This document shows positions 1 to 6,481 of a stretch of DNA of 6,481 nucleotides, piece by piece (position 1 is the first letter of the stretch; every line of letters starts with the position of its first letter). The notes beneath the pieces are model-generated. The model was given only the letters and a program-made list of their open reading frames with translations. It searched no databases and was not told the origin of the DNA. Origin of the DNA: Massilia sp. UBA2709 (GTDB taxonomy: Bacteria > Pseudomonadota > Gammaproteobacteria > Burkholderiales > Burkholderiaceae_D); assembly GCA_002354135.1 (NCBI GenBank), contig DEKZ01000263.1:1-6481 (forward strand). The letters run 5' to 3'. The translations under genes were made by a program, and so were the position numbers.

Positions 1-309
1 GCCGCGCCGAACGGCGAGCCCTGGCCGGCCGACTCCGGCTACATCGCCGGCTACCCGGTCGGCAATCTGGGCAAGGAAATGTCGGTTGTGGTGGACAACG
101 GCGCCAACGAGGCGCCGGTATTCGTCAAGATCCACGACCTCGACCGTCGCTCCAACGTGCGCCATGCCTATGTCGAAGCCCACGCCACCCTGACGATCGA
201 CCAGCTCGCCGCCGGCCGCTACGAAGTGCGCTACCAGAACATCGTCACCGAAGCGGCCCGCGCTGCCTGCGCGAGTGCCGCCCCGCTGCGCCAGGCCGCC
301 AGCTTCTGA
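1..309 (+). CDS. C-terminal part of a hypothetical protein (5' end outside window)
   Basis: The frame is open from base 1 and ends at TGA 307-309, giving 102 visible codons. An ATG at 79-81 lies in the middle of a continuous conserved-looking stretch, so it is unlikely to be the true start. The visible part has alternating hydrophobic residues typical of a small beta-sandwich: a Trp-Pro and Gly-Tyr rich lead-in (about residues 8-20), then strands around VVVDNG, APVFVKIHDL and RYEVRYQNI. From memory, this pattern (a 'VDN...VFVKL' strand pair followed by 'Y.VRY') matches a beta-rich C-terminal domain seen in assorted uncharacterised proteobacterial proteins, but I cannot name a family or function. 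The last 22 or so residues are Ala-rich and low in complexity. The gene ends one base before an inverted-repeat element. It is on the same strand as the next gene but 279 bp away, with a likely promoter between them, so it is probably a separate transcription unit. Confidence 0.75.
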   Translation, partial: AAPNGEPWPADSGYIAGYPVGNLGKEMSVVVDNGANEAPVFVKIHDLDRRSNVRHAYVEAHATLTIDQLAAGRYEVRYQNIVTEAARAACASAAPLRQAASF

Positions 310-310
310 C

Positions 311-435
311 GAGCGTCCAACAAAAACGCCATGGCTGCGTTGCGTCGTCTCGCCGTACTGGCGTACTGTCTTCGCGTTCCGCCGTCGCGGCGCCGCGCTG
401 GGTGGCCCTTGCCCTGCAGCTTTTGTTAGACGCTC
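311..435. repeat. Intergenic element bounded by inverted repeats
   Basis: The left arm (311-325, gagcgtccaacaaaa) and right arm (421-435, ttttgttagacgctc) are reverse complements at 14 of 15 positions, about 95 bp apart. The interior contains a perfect 12-bp palindrome at 386-397 (cgcggcgccgcg) and a gtac-tggc-gtac motif near 355-366. No coding frame in it looks real and no target-site duplication is visible at its edges. The 'ctgcgttgcg...cgccgtac..gtactgtcttcg' interior is reminiscent, from memory, of short intergenic repeats scattered in proteobacterial genomes. That is a recollection, not a search result. The arms could also form the base of a long RNA stem-loop downstream of the preceding gene, but there is no compact stem followed by a T run as in a classical intrinsic terminator. 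Confidence 0.6.
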
Positions 436-475
436 CAAACGCCGCTGTCGCTTTTGTGCAAGCCGGCTATTCAAT

Positions 476-507
476 TTAAGTAATTTTTTTCCTCGCCGTA
501 ATATACT
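476..507 (+). promoter_or_regulatory. Probable promoter for the receiver-TPR / HDOD gene pair
   Basis: Positions 466-510 are strikingly AT-rich within very GC-rich surroundings and include a run of seven T (484-490). A sigma70-like -10 box can be read as TATACT (502-507, five of six to TATAAT) or TAATAT (499-504). Pairing with a -35 is poor: ttaagt at 476-481 is 17 bp before TAATAT and matches TTGACA at only three positions. A FliA-like reading is also possible (TAAG 477-480, 14 bp, GCCGTAAT 495-502) but its -10 half matches GCCGATAA at only five of eight positions. The leader from here to the start codon is about 80 nt. It holds a 10-bp perfect palindrome (540-549), which can alternatively fold as a 5-bp hairpin (534-538 with 543-547, loop tatg). 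Location supports a promoter; the exact boxes are uncertain. Confidence 0.4.
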
Positions 508-588
508 CAAAGTGCAGCGGCCAACGTAGCCGCGCCGGTATGCCGGCATGCAGGCAGGCCGCCTCGGGGCCAACGGAAAAAAATCGCC

Positions 589-2223
589 ATGAACGAACTA
601 GACGGCCTCAGCGCACTGCTCATCGAGCCCCATGCAGGGATGCGGGCGAATATCCATGGCATGCTCACCATGTGCGGCCTGACCCGCATCGACCATGCCA
701 GCAGCGCCAACCAGGCCGTCAAGCAGCTCGGCCTCAAGTCCTTCGACCTGGTGCTGTGCGAGTACGACCTGGAAGGCGGACAGGATGGCCAGCAGTTGCT
801 GGAAGACCTGCGCCACCATAAGCTGATCGACCTGTCGACCATGTTCTTCATGGTGACCGCCGAGGGCGACTACGGCAAGGTGGTCAGCGCCGCCGAGCTG
901 GCCCCGACCGACTACATCCTCAAACCCTTCACCGCCGACCGGCTGCTGGAACGCATCGCCCGCGCGCTGGAGCGGCGCAACGTGCTGCTGCCGGTGTACC
1001 GCCTGATGGAGGCCGGCGCCCAGCACGAGGCGGTCCAGCTCTGCATCGAGGGCGAGACCGCATATCCGCGCTACGCCGTCGACTTCCTGCGCCTGCGCGC
1101 GGAACTGCACCTGTTCCTGGGCGAAGCCGAACAGGCCGAGCCGATCTACCGCCGCCTGTCCGACACCCGCGCGATCGCCTGGGCGCGCCTGGGCCTGGCC
1201 AAGACCCTCTACCTGCGCGAGCAGTACGACCAGGCCGAGACCCTGCTTACCGAGCTGGTGCAGACCAACACGAGCTTCGTCGACGCCTACGACTGGCTGG
1301 CGCGCACCCACTCGGCGATGGGCGAACTGGACAGGTCGCAGGAAGTGCTGGCGAAGGCGGTGGCGGTGTCGCCGCATGCCGTGCGGCGCCTGCGCACGCT
1401 GGGCGAAGTGGCGTTCGAGGCGGGCGACAACGACACCGCCGAAAAGGCGCTCAAGCAGGTGGTGGCGAAGGCCAAGTATTCGGAGTTCCGCGACCCCGAG
1501 GACCACGTGAAACTGGTGCGCACCCTGGTGAGGAAGGGCGATCCGGTGGCCGCCGCCGCCGTGATCCGCGAACTGGACCGCTCGATGGGAGGACGCCAGC
1601 ACGCCGACGCCTGCAGCGCAATCTCCTCGGCCCTGCTGCACGAATACACCGGCAACGAGGAGCGCCTGGCCGAGGCATTGACCGCGGCGGTGGCCGCGAG
1701 CCAGGACGTGCCGGCCATGTCGGCGGACCTGAAGCTCGAACTGGCGCGCAGCTGCCTCGCGCACGACATGGCCGAGGGCGCCGCCAGCATCGTGCGCGAG
1801 GTGATGCGCAACGCCAGCGACGCCTCGAGCATGGACCGCGCCATGAGCGTGATGGCCCAGGCCGGCCACGCCGAACTGGGCGCCAGCCTGGCCCAGGAAG
1901 CGCGCCAGCACGTGGTCGACCTGGTCGCCGGCGGCGCCGAGCGGGCGAAGAGCGGCGACTACCACGGCGCCGTCACCCTGATGCAGGAAGCGGCGCAGCG
2001 CATGCCGGGCAACCCGCAGGTGGCCTTCAACGCCGCGCTGGCGCTGCTGCGCTGCCTGGAACACACCGGCTGGGACGAGAAGCTGGGCCAGCAGGCCCTG
2101 GTCCAGCTGGCCGCGGTGCGCCGGCTCGATCCACGCAACCCCAAGCTGCCGGCGCTCACCGCGCTGCACCAGGCGGTCCTGAAAAAATACGACAAGGGCG
2201 CACGCGCCAGAAAAGCCGGATAA
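589..2223 (+). CDS. Degenerate receiver domain protein with TPR repeats
   Basis: 544 residues, ATG at 589; the ribosome site is weak (gga at 575-577 before an A run). Residues 7-125 form a receiver (CheY-like) fold: strand LSALLIEP, strand FDLVLCEYDL, strand TMFFMVT, then DYILKPF. Of the conserved residues, Thr90 and Lys112-Pro113 are kept. The N-terminal acidic pair is Glu13-Pro14 and the phospho-acceptor Asp position is Glu58, with Asp60 two residues later. Classical Mg-dependent phosphorylation is therefore unlikely, and the Glu may mimic the phosphorylated state (inference). Residues from about 135 to 535 are helical TPR-like repeats, clearest at 196-230, 231-264, 265-298, 443-476 and 477-515 (patterns such as A..LG.A....G..D.AE..L). 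TPR arrays bind proteins, so a cytoplasmic scaffold or adaptor is the likely role. There are no membrane segments or signal peptide. It is followed after 3 bp by the HDOD gene, probably in one operon. Partner and pathway cannot be read from the sequence. Confidence 0.93.
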   Translation: MNELDGLSALLIEPHAGMRANIHGMLTMCGLTRIDHASSANQAVKQLGLKSFDLVLCEYDLEGGQDGQQLLEDLRHHKLIDLSTMFFMVTAEGDYGKVVSAAELAPTDYILKPFTADRLLERIARALERRNVLLPVYRLMEAGAQHEAVQLCIEGETAYPRYAVDFLRLRAELHLFLGEAEQAEPIYRRLSDTRAIAWARLGLAKTLYLREQYDQAETLLTELVQTNTSFVDAYDWLARTHSAMGELDRSQEVLAKAVAVSPHAVRRLRTLGEVAFEAGDNDTAEKALKQVVAKAKYSEFRDPEDHVKLVRTLVRKGDPVAAAAVIRELDRSMGGRQHADACSAISSALLHEYTGNEERLAEALTAAVAASQDVPAMSADLKLELARSCLAHDMAEGAASIVREVMRNASDASSMDRAMSVMAQAGHAELGASLAQEARQHVVDLVAGGAERAKSGDYHGAVTLMQEAAQRMPGNPQVAFNAALALLRCLEHTGWDEKLGQQALVQLAAVRRLDPRNPKLPALTALHQAVLKKYDKGARARKAG

Positions 2224-2226
2224 GCA

Positions 2227-3777
2227 ATGGCAGAAGCAGGGAGCACGCCCCAGGACGAACAGGCAACGCGCCGCGTGCGCGCGGCCCTGATGCAGAAGGT
2301 GAACGGCGACGAGGAGATGTTCGCCCTCGGCAGCGCGGTCGCGCGCGTGGTCGAACTGGCCTCCTCGGACGACCAGGGCACCCACGACCTCGCCTACTTC
2401 GTGCTGTCCGACGTCGCGCTTACCCAGCGCATCCTGCGCCTGTCGAACACGGTGCAGTACCGCACCGCGGCGGGCGCCGCGGTCACCACCGTCTCGCGCG
2501 CCATCGCGCTGCTTGGCTTCGACAACGTCAAGACCACCGCCCTGGCGATGCTGCTGGTCGACACCCTGGACAACGGCGCCCACGCCGGCAGCGTGCGGGT
2601 CGAGCTCGAGGCGGCCCTGTGCGCCAGCCTGGTCGGGCGCGAGATGGCGCGCCTGTCGTTCTACCAGGGCGCCGAGGAAGCGGCGATCGGGGCGCTGTTC
2701 AAGAACCTGGGCGCGCTGCTGGTGGCCTCGCACGAGCACGAACGCTACCGCGAAATCAGGCAGCTCGCCGCCGGCGGCAAGCACTCCGTCGCCCAGGCCT
2801 CGCAGATGATCCTCGGCTGCAGCTACGACACCCTGTCGGCCGCGGTGCTGGCCGAATGGAAGATCCCGGATGTGATCGTGCGCGCCCAGGCCGCGCTGGC
2901 GGCCGGCGTCCTGAAGCCCGCCGCCAACCGTGGCGAGTGGATGCGCCAGGTGGCCTCGTTCAGCCTGGAAGTGGCGCGCCTGCTGGCGCGTACGCCCGAA
3001 CCCGGCGGCTCGCCCGAGGCGCGGGCGCTGCTGGCGCGCTACGGCGCCGCCTTCGAGCTCGACGCGGCGAAGCTCGACACCCTGTTTGCGAACGTCGCCG
3101 GGGGCATGCAGGCCCTGATGGAAAGCATGAACCTGCAGCCGCTGGCGCCGCCCGAACCGGAGGAGGGCGACGGCCTGCCCAACGTGCTGCTGCTGGCCAC
3201 GCTCGACGCCGGCGACGAGGAAGAGGGATGCTACCCGAGCGGCAAGCCGAAGAACGCGCGCGCGCTGCTGCTGGCCGGCGTCCAGGACGTGACCCAGCTG
3301 CGCGCCGGCGGGACGGCGCGCCTGAACGACGTGATCCTGGCGGTGCTCGAGACGCTCTACCGCGCGCTCGGTTTCCGTTTCGCCACCGTGTGCCTGAAGG
3401 ACGCGCGCCAGAACCAGTACCGCGCCCGCGTCTCGTTCGGCGAGGAGCACGCACGCGTGCAGGCCGGCTTCAGCTTCCCAGTGGCGGGCAACGGTCCAGG
3501 GCGCGACCTGTTCCTGCTGGCGCTGGACAACGATGCCGACCTGATGATTTCCGATGCCGCCAGCCCGAAGATCCGCGAGCTGCTGCCCGCCTGGCACCGC
3601 ACCCTGCTGCCGGATGCGAAGAGCTTCATCGTCCTGCCGCTGGTCGTCGGCAAGGCCCAGCTGGGCTTCTTCTACGCCGACCGCACGGCCACTGCGCCGG
3701 AAGGCGTGCCGCCCGACGAGACCGCGCTGATCCGCGTCCTCAAGCGTCAGGTACTGTCTGCGCTTGCCGCCGGATGA
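2227..3777 (+). CDS. HDOD domain protein with C-terminal GAF-like domain
   Basis: 516 residues, ATG at 2227, only 3 bp after the preceding stop (TAA 2221-2223), so translational coupling is likely; gga at 2218-2220 is a modest ribosome site. Residues 35-250 or so resemble an HDOD domain: DLAYFVLSDVALTQRILRLSN (about 54-74) corresponds to the usual 'DP.L..ril.l.NS' block, followed by TVSRAIALLGFDNVK (88-102). The block where HD phosphohydrolases carry His-Asp reads LFKNLGALLVASHE (157-170), so the metal ligands are absent, as is normal for HDOD proteins. Catalysis is not expected; HDOD domains act as regulatory or protein-interaction modules in signalling. An acidic, Pro-rich linker (about 306-340) leads to residues 362-512, which look like a GAF domain: helix LNDVILAVLETLYRALG, strand FATVCLKD, then SFIVLPLVVGKAQLGFFYADR near the end. 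The ligand is unknown. The protein is cytoplasmic with no membrane segment. Its last 12 codons overlap the 3' end of the opposing gene. Confidence 0.92.
   Translation: MAEAGSTPQDEQATRRVRAALMQKVNGDEEMFALGSAVARVVELASSDDQGTHDLAYFVLSDVALTQRILRLSNTVQYRTAAGAAVTTVSRAIALLGFDNVKTTALAMLLVDTLDNGAHAGSVRVELEAALCASLVGREMARLSFYQGAEEAAIGALFKNLGALLVASHEHERYREIRQLAAGGKHSVAQASQMILGCSYDTLSAAVLAEWKIPDVIVRAQAALAAGVLKPAANRGEWMRQVASFSLEVARLLARTPEPGGSPEARALLARYGAAFELDAAKLDTLFANVAGGMQALMESMNLQPLAPPEPEEGDGLPNVLLLATLDAGDEEEGCYPSGKPKNARALLLAGVQDVTQLRAGGTARLNDVILAVLETLYRALGFRFATVCLKDARQNQYRARVSFGEEHARVQAGFSFPVAGNGPGRDLFLLALDNDADLMISDAASPKIRELLPAWHRTLLPDAKSFIVLPLVVGKAQLGFFYADRTATAPEGVPPDETALIRVLKRQVLSALAAG
3740..3777. other. 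Convergent 3' overlap of the HDOD-GAF gene and the GGDEF-EAL gene
   Basis: The plus-strand HDOD-GAF gene ends at TGA 3775-3777, while the minus-strand gene ends at its TGA at 3742-3740. The last 12 codons plus stop of one lie opposite the last 12 codons plus stop of the other. Both C-termini look natural: the GAF ends shortly after its final helix, and the EAL domain is followed by a short tail. There is therefore no intergenic space for a terminator, and transcripts from each side must run into the opposing coding region or stop inside it. Confidence 0.85.
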
Positions 3778-6481
3778 ACTCGCGGAACTCGGCGGCCGGC
3801 ATCGGCCGCGCGAACAGGTAACCCTGGGCTTCGTCGCCCCGCTTTTCGCGCAGAAAACCCCATTGCGCCTGGGTTTCCACCCCTTCGGCCACCACTGCCA
3901 GGCCCAGCGAATGCGCGAGGCCGATGGTGGCGGCAACGATCACCGCGTCGTTCGGGTTGTGCTCGATGTCCTTCACGAAGCCGCGGTCGATCTTGATGCG
4001 GTCGATCGCGAACAGCTTCAGGTAAGCGAGCGATGAATAACCGGTGCCGAAGTCGTCGATCGCTAGCTTGAAACCGCGCGTGCGCAGCTGGCGCAGCAGC
4101 TGGCGCGTGTTTTCCGGGTCGCGCATCGCGGCCGATTCGGTGATCTCCAGTTCCAGCAGCGCCGGATCGATGCCGTAGTGCGCCACCAGCTCGTCCAGGC
4201 GTTCGATCAGGGAGCCTCCCGAGAACTGCCGCGCCGACAGGTTCACCGCCAGGCGCAGGTGGTCCAGTCCCTCGCGCTGCCATTCGGCCAGCAGGGCCAT
4301 GGTGCGCGCCAGCACCCAGTCGCCCAGCGGCACGATCATCCCGCTTTCCTCGGCCACCGGAATGAAGCGGCTCGGCTCGACCGACCCCAGTTCGCTGTCG
4401 TGCCAGCGCAGCAGCACCTCGGCGCCGATCACGCGCCCGGTCTGCAGCGAGACCTGGGCCTGCAGGTGCAGCTCGAAGCCCTCGGTGCTCAGGGCGCTCC
4501 ACATGCGGTTTTCCAGCAGCAGGTGCTCGTGGGTGGCCGCGTTCATCGCCGGCGAGAAAAACTGGAAGTTGTTGCGCCCCTCGCGCTTGGCCGCGTACAT
4601 CGCCATGTCGGCATGGCGCAGCAGCGTGCCGGCATCCTCGCCGTCGTCGGGGAACAGGGCCACGCCGATGCTGGCGCCGCTGTGCGCGGTGTGCCCGGCC
4701 AGCTGGTAGGGCTGCGAGAGCGACTCGACCAGGCGCACCGCGATGCCGGTCACGCTGTCGGGGGTGAGCGGGCCGGCCAGCACGATGATGAATTCGTCGC
4801 CGCCCAGGCGCGCCAGGGTGTCGACGTCGCGCAGCAGGTCCTTCATGCGCTCGGCCGCGCCGACCAGCAGCCTGTCGCCGGCCGCATGGCCGAGCGAATC
4901 GTTGATTTTCTTGAAGTGGTCGAGGTCGATGAACAGCACCGCCACCGGCTCCCTGTGGCGGCGCGCGCTGGCCAGCTGCCGCTCGAGCCTCTCGTTCAGG
5001 GCAACCCGGTTTTCCAGGCCGGTCAGCGCGTCGTGGTGGGCCAGGCGGTAGATGTGCTCCTGCGAGCGCTGCTGCTCGGTCAGGTCGCGCAGGATGCAGA
5101 CGAACAGCTGCTCCTTCCCGATCTGCACCGGCGCCACCGAGACCGACAGCGGAAAGATCTCGTTGCGCGCATTGCGGCCCTCGAGCACGCATTCGTCGGG
5201 CGCGGCCAGGGAAAGGCGGGTCAACTGGGCCCTGGCGTCGCCGTCGACCCCGGCCGGCACCAGGGAGCCGAAGGGCAGGCCGACCAGGTGCTGGGCCGGG
5301 TAGCCGAACAGGCGCGCGGTGGCGGCGTTCGCGGACACCACCATGCCGCCGGCGTCGATCGTGAGGATGGCGTCGGCTGCGTTGTCGAGGATGGCTTCGA
5401 GGCGCGCTTCGCGGTCGCGCAGGCGCGCGGTGCGGTCGCGCACCTGGCCCTCGATGGCGGCGCGTTCGCCGCTGACCAGGAGCAGCAGGGCGCCCAGCAG
5501 GCCGGTGAGCAGCAGGCCGGCCGAGAGCACGGTCCAGCTGGCCACGCCGCGCTCGGCGGCGGTATAGGCGGCGGTGGGACGGAAGGTGACCAGGTAGCTG
5601 CGTCCGGCGAAGGCCAGGCCAATACGGTGCTCGTCGCGGTGGGGTGGACCGAACGTGCCCACCACCGGAAGCGCGGCGCCGTCGGTGACGTCGACCAGGG
5701 CCGCCTGGAAGCCGTCGAAGCCGGCGCGCGCGATCGTCTGCTGCAGCAAAATATCGGCATCGAGCACGAACACCACCACGCCGGCGGTGGGCAGGTTCGG
5801 GTCGCCCACCGAGCGGAACAGGCTGATGCCCATGTCGCCGCTCATCATCAGCGGGAAGGGCTCCGTGGCGATCGGCGTGCGCGCAGTGAGCGACTGGGCC
5901 GCCGCCGAGGCGCGTCCCGGGGCGGTGAGGAAATCGATCCCCCGTATCATGGAATTCGATGGCGGCCAGGTATAGAGGATCGGCAAGTAGCGGTCGCGCT
6001 TGTCCGCAGGCGACAGCCGCCGGCCAACCGCGACATCCTGGATGCCGGGAAACGAGGCGTCGAGCGTGCGCCGCACCCAGTCCTCGAAGCCGGCGCGCTC
6101 GCCGTCCAGCACTGGCACCGCCCAGTTCACGCCCTGGATCTCGGGGCGACCGTCGACATAGCCGCTGGCGATGAGCAGGAATTTGTCGCGCGCCAGGATG
6201 TGTTCGGTGTCGGCGAGGGTACGGGCAAACGTGCCGACGAAACGCACGTGTTCGTTGAACTCGGCCTGCAGCATGTCGGCGGTCTGCTGCGCCTTCAGGC
6301 GGAAGGGTTGCAGGTGCTGCTCATGCTCCCAGCCCAGGGTCTGGCGATAGATCGTCATCACGGCCGCGCTGGCCAGCAGCAGGGGCAGCGCCACCACCGG
6401 TGCGCGTGCGCGCCACAGGCCGCGCGGCTCGCCGCAGACGATCCAGCACAGCGGCGCCGCCAGCAGCACGCCGATGGTGTC
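3740..6481 (-). CDS. MASE1(tail)-CHASE-PAS-GGDEF-EAL cyclic di-GMP synthase/phosphodiesterase, 5' end outside window
   Basis: Stop TGA is at 3742-3740. The frame stays open to the right edge. A GTG at 6469 could be called as start, but the upstream codons read DTIG and continue into GVLLAAPLCW, the typical end of a MASE1 membrane domain, so the gene very likely begins beyond the window. Numbering from that GTG: membrane helices 1-12 and 23-41, CHASE sensor about 65-300 (periplasmic), membrane helix 308-332, a short charged helix, PAS 352-466, GGDEF domain 472-640, EAL domain 650-900. GGDEF is intact at 556-560 (DNA 4790-4804), the metal Asp515 is present, and the RxxD inhibitory site is at 547-550, five residues upstream. 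EAL reads EVL (684-686); NLSARQF, LEITES, DDFGTGYSSL, KID and AEGVET motifs and Gln882 are all present. Both cyclase and phosphodiesterase activity are therefore possible; which dominates cannot be told. CHASE and PAS suggest control by an external and an internal signal, both unknown. Confidence 0.93.
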   Translation of the reverse strand, partial: DTIGVLLAAPLCWIVCGEPRGLWRARAPVVALPLLLASAAVMTIYRQTLGWEHEQHLQPFRLKAQQTADMLQAEFNEHVRFVGTFARTLADTEHILARDKFLLIASGYVDGRPEIQGVNWAVPVLDGERAGFEDWVRRTLDASFPGIQDVAVGRRLSPADKRDRYLPILYTWPPSNSMIRGIDFLTAPGRASAAAQSLTARTPIATEPFPLMMSGDMGISLFRSVGDPNLPTAGVVVFVLDADILLQQTIARAGFDGFQAALVDVTDGAALPVVGTFGPPHRDEHRIGLAFAGRSYLVTFRPTAAYTAAERGVASWTVLSAGLLLTGLLGALLLLVSGERAAIEGQVRDRTARLRDREARLEAILDNAADAILTIDAGGMVVSANAATARLFGYPAQHLVGLPFGSLVPAGVDGDARAQLTRLSLAAPDECVLEGRNARNEIFPLSVSVAPVQIGKEQLFVCILRDLTEQQRSQEHIYRLAHHDALTGLENRVALNERLERQLASARRHREPVAVLFIDLDHFKKINDSLGHAAGDRLLVGAAERMKDLLRDVDTLARLGGDEFIIVLAGPLTPDSVTGIAVRLVESLSQPYQLAGHTAHSGASIGVALFPDDGEDAGTLLRHADMAMYAAKREGRNNFQFFSPAMNAATHEHLLLENRMWSALSTEGFELHLQAQVSLQTGRVIGAEVLLRWHDSELGSVEPSRFIPVAEESGMIVPLGDWVLARTMALLAEWQREGLDHLRLAVNLSARQFSGGSLIERLDELVAHYGIDPALLELEITESAAMRDPENTRQLLRQLRTRGFKLAIDDFGTGYSSLAYLKLFAIDRIKIDRGFVKDIEHNPNDAVIVAATIGLAHSLGLAVVAEGVETQAQWGFLREKRGDEAQGYLFARPMPAAEFREFIRRQAQTVPDA
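3792..3809. other. Short GC-rich hairpin near the convergent ends
   Basis: A perfect 7-bp inverted repeat (gcggccg 3792-3798, cggccgc 3803-3809) with a 4-base loop gcat sits 15 bp past the HDOD-GAF stop, inside the coding end of the opposing gene. No T run follows on either strand, so it is not a standard intrinsic terminator. It could slow polymerase, or simply reflect GC-rich coding sequence. Confidence 0.2.

Noticed and set aside
310..435. The inverted repeat as a classical intrinsic terminator
   Set aside because: The arms are about 95 bp apart and no T run follows the right arm.
275..529. An 84-codon plus-strand frame across the end of the first gene and the intergenic region
   Set aside because: It runs through the inverted-repeat element and the AT-rich promoter patch, with no ribosome site and no plausible protein composition.
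2619..3821. A 400-codon plus-strand frame overlapping the HDOD-GAF gene
   Set aside because: Arg/Ala/Gly-rich translation without domains, out of frame with the supported gene; a GC-bias shadow.
598..3936. A 1112-codon antisense open frame on the minus strand
   Set aside because: It is in exact codon register with the two plus-strand genes, so it would be interrupted only by sense codons TTA, CTA or TCA, which are rare at this GC content (it ends at the CTA codon at 598-600). Its His/Gln/Arg/Gly/Ala-rich translation has no recognisable domain, while the sense strand has clear domains.
3747..5192. A 481-codon minus-strand frame inside the GGDEF-EAL gene
   Set aside because: It is an Arg/Ala/Gly/Pro-rich out-of-frame shadow. 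The overlapping frame contains the complete GGDEF and EAL motifs.
6467..6469. GTG as the true start of the GGDEF-EAL gene
   Set aside because: The frame is open upstream to the window edge and the residues on both sides (DTIG then VLLAAP) form one continuous MASE1-type helix, so the start lies outside.

Overview
The window is a GC-rich stretch of a proteobacterial chromosome. Codon use is strongly G/C at third positions, and the mix of degenerate receiver, HDOD and MASE1/CHASE/GGDEF/EAL proteins fits an environmental betaproteobacterium. Oxalobacteraceae (Massilia-like) is my best guess from general familiarity with such genes, not from any search. I see no rRNA, tRNA, CRISPR array, transposase or phage gene.

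Layout, left to right. Positions 1-309 hold the last 102 codons of a plus-strand gene of unknown function that starts outside the window. Positions 310-588 are intergenic. One base after the stop codon comes a roughly 125-bp element bounded by 15-bp near-perfect inverted repeats (311-325 and 421-435), then an AT-rich patch (about 466-510) that probably carries the promoter for the next two genes. Positions 589-2223 encode a 544-residue protein with a degenerate receiver domain (Glu at the phospho-acceptor position) fused to a long TPR-like helical array. Three bases later, 2227-3777 encode a 516-residue HDOD protein with a C-terminal GAF-like domain. These two genes form a tight, probably co-translated pair. 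On the minus strand, converging on the pair and overlapping its 3' end by 38 bp, is a large membrane-bound MASE1(tail)-CHASE-PAS-GGDEF-EAL protein (3740-6481). Its N-terminus runs off the right edge of the window.

Taken together this is a signalling neighbourhood. A sensory membrane protein has all the visible motifs needed to make and to degrade cyclic di-GMP. Opposite it are two soluble proteins built from non-catalytic or non-phosphorylatable signalling domains (pseudo-receiver, HDOD) and protein- or ligand-binding domains (TPR, GAF). A functional link between the two units is inferred from proximity only. Nothing here is a clear-cut new system. The points most worth a second look are the pseudo-receiver/TPR plus HDOD/GAF pair, the inverted-repeat element after the first gene, and the overlapping convergent 3' ends.
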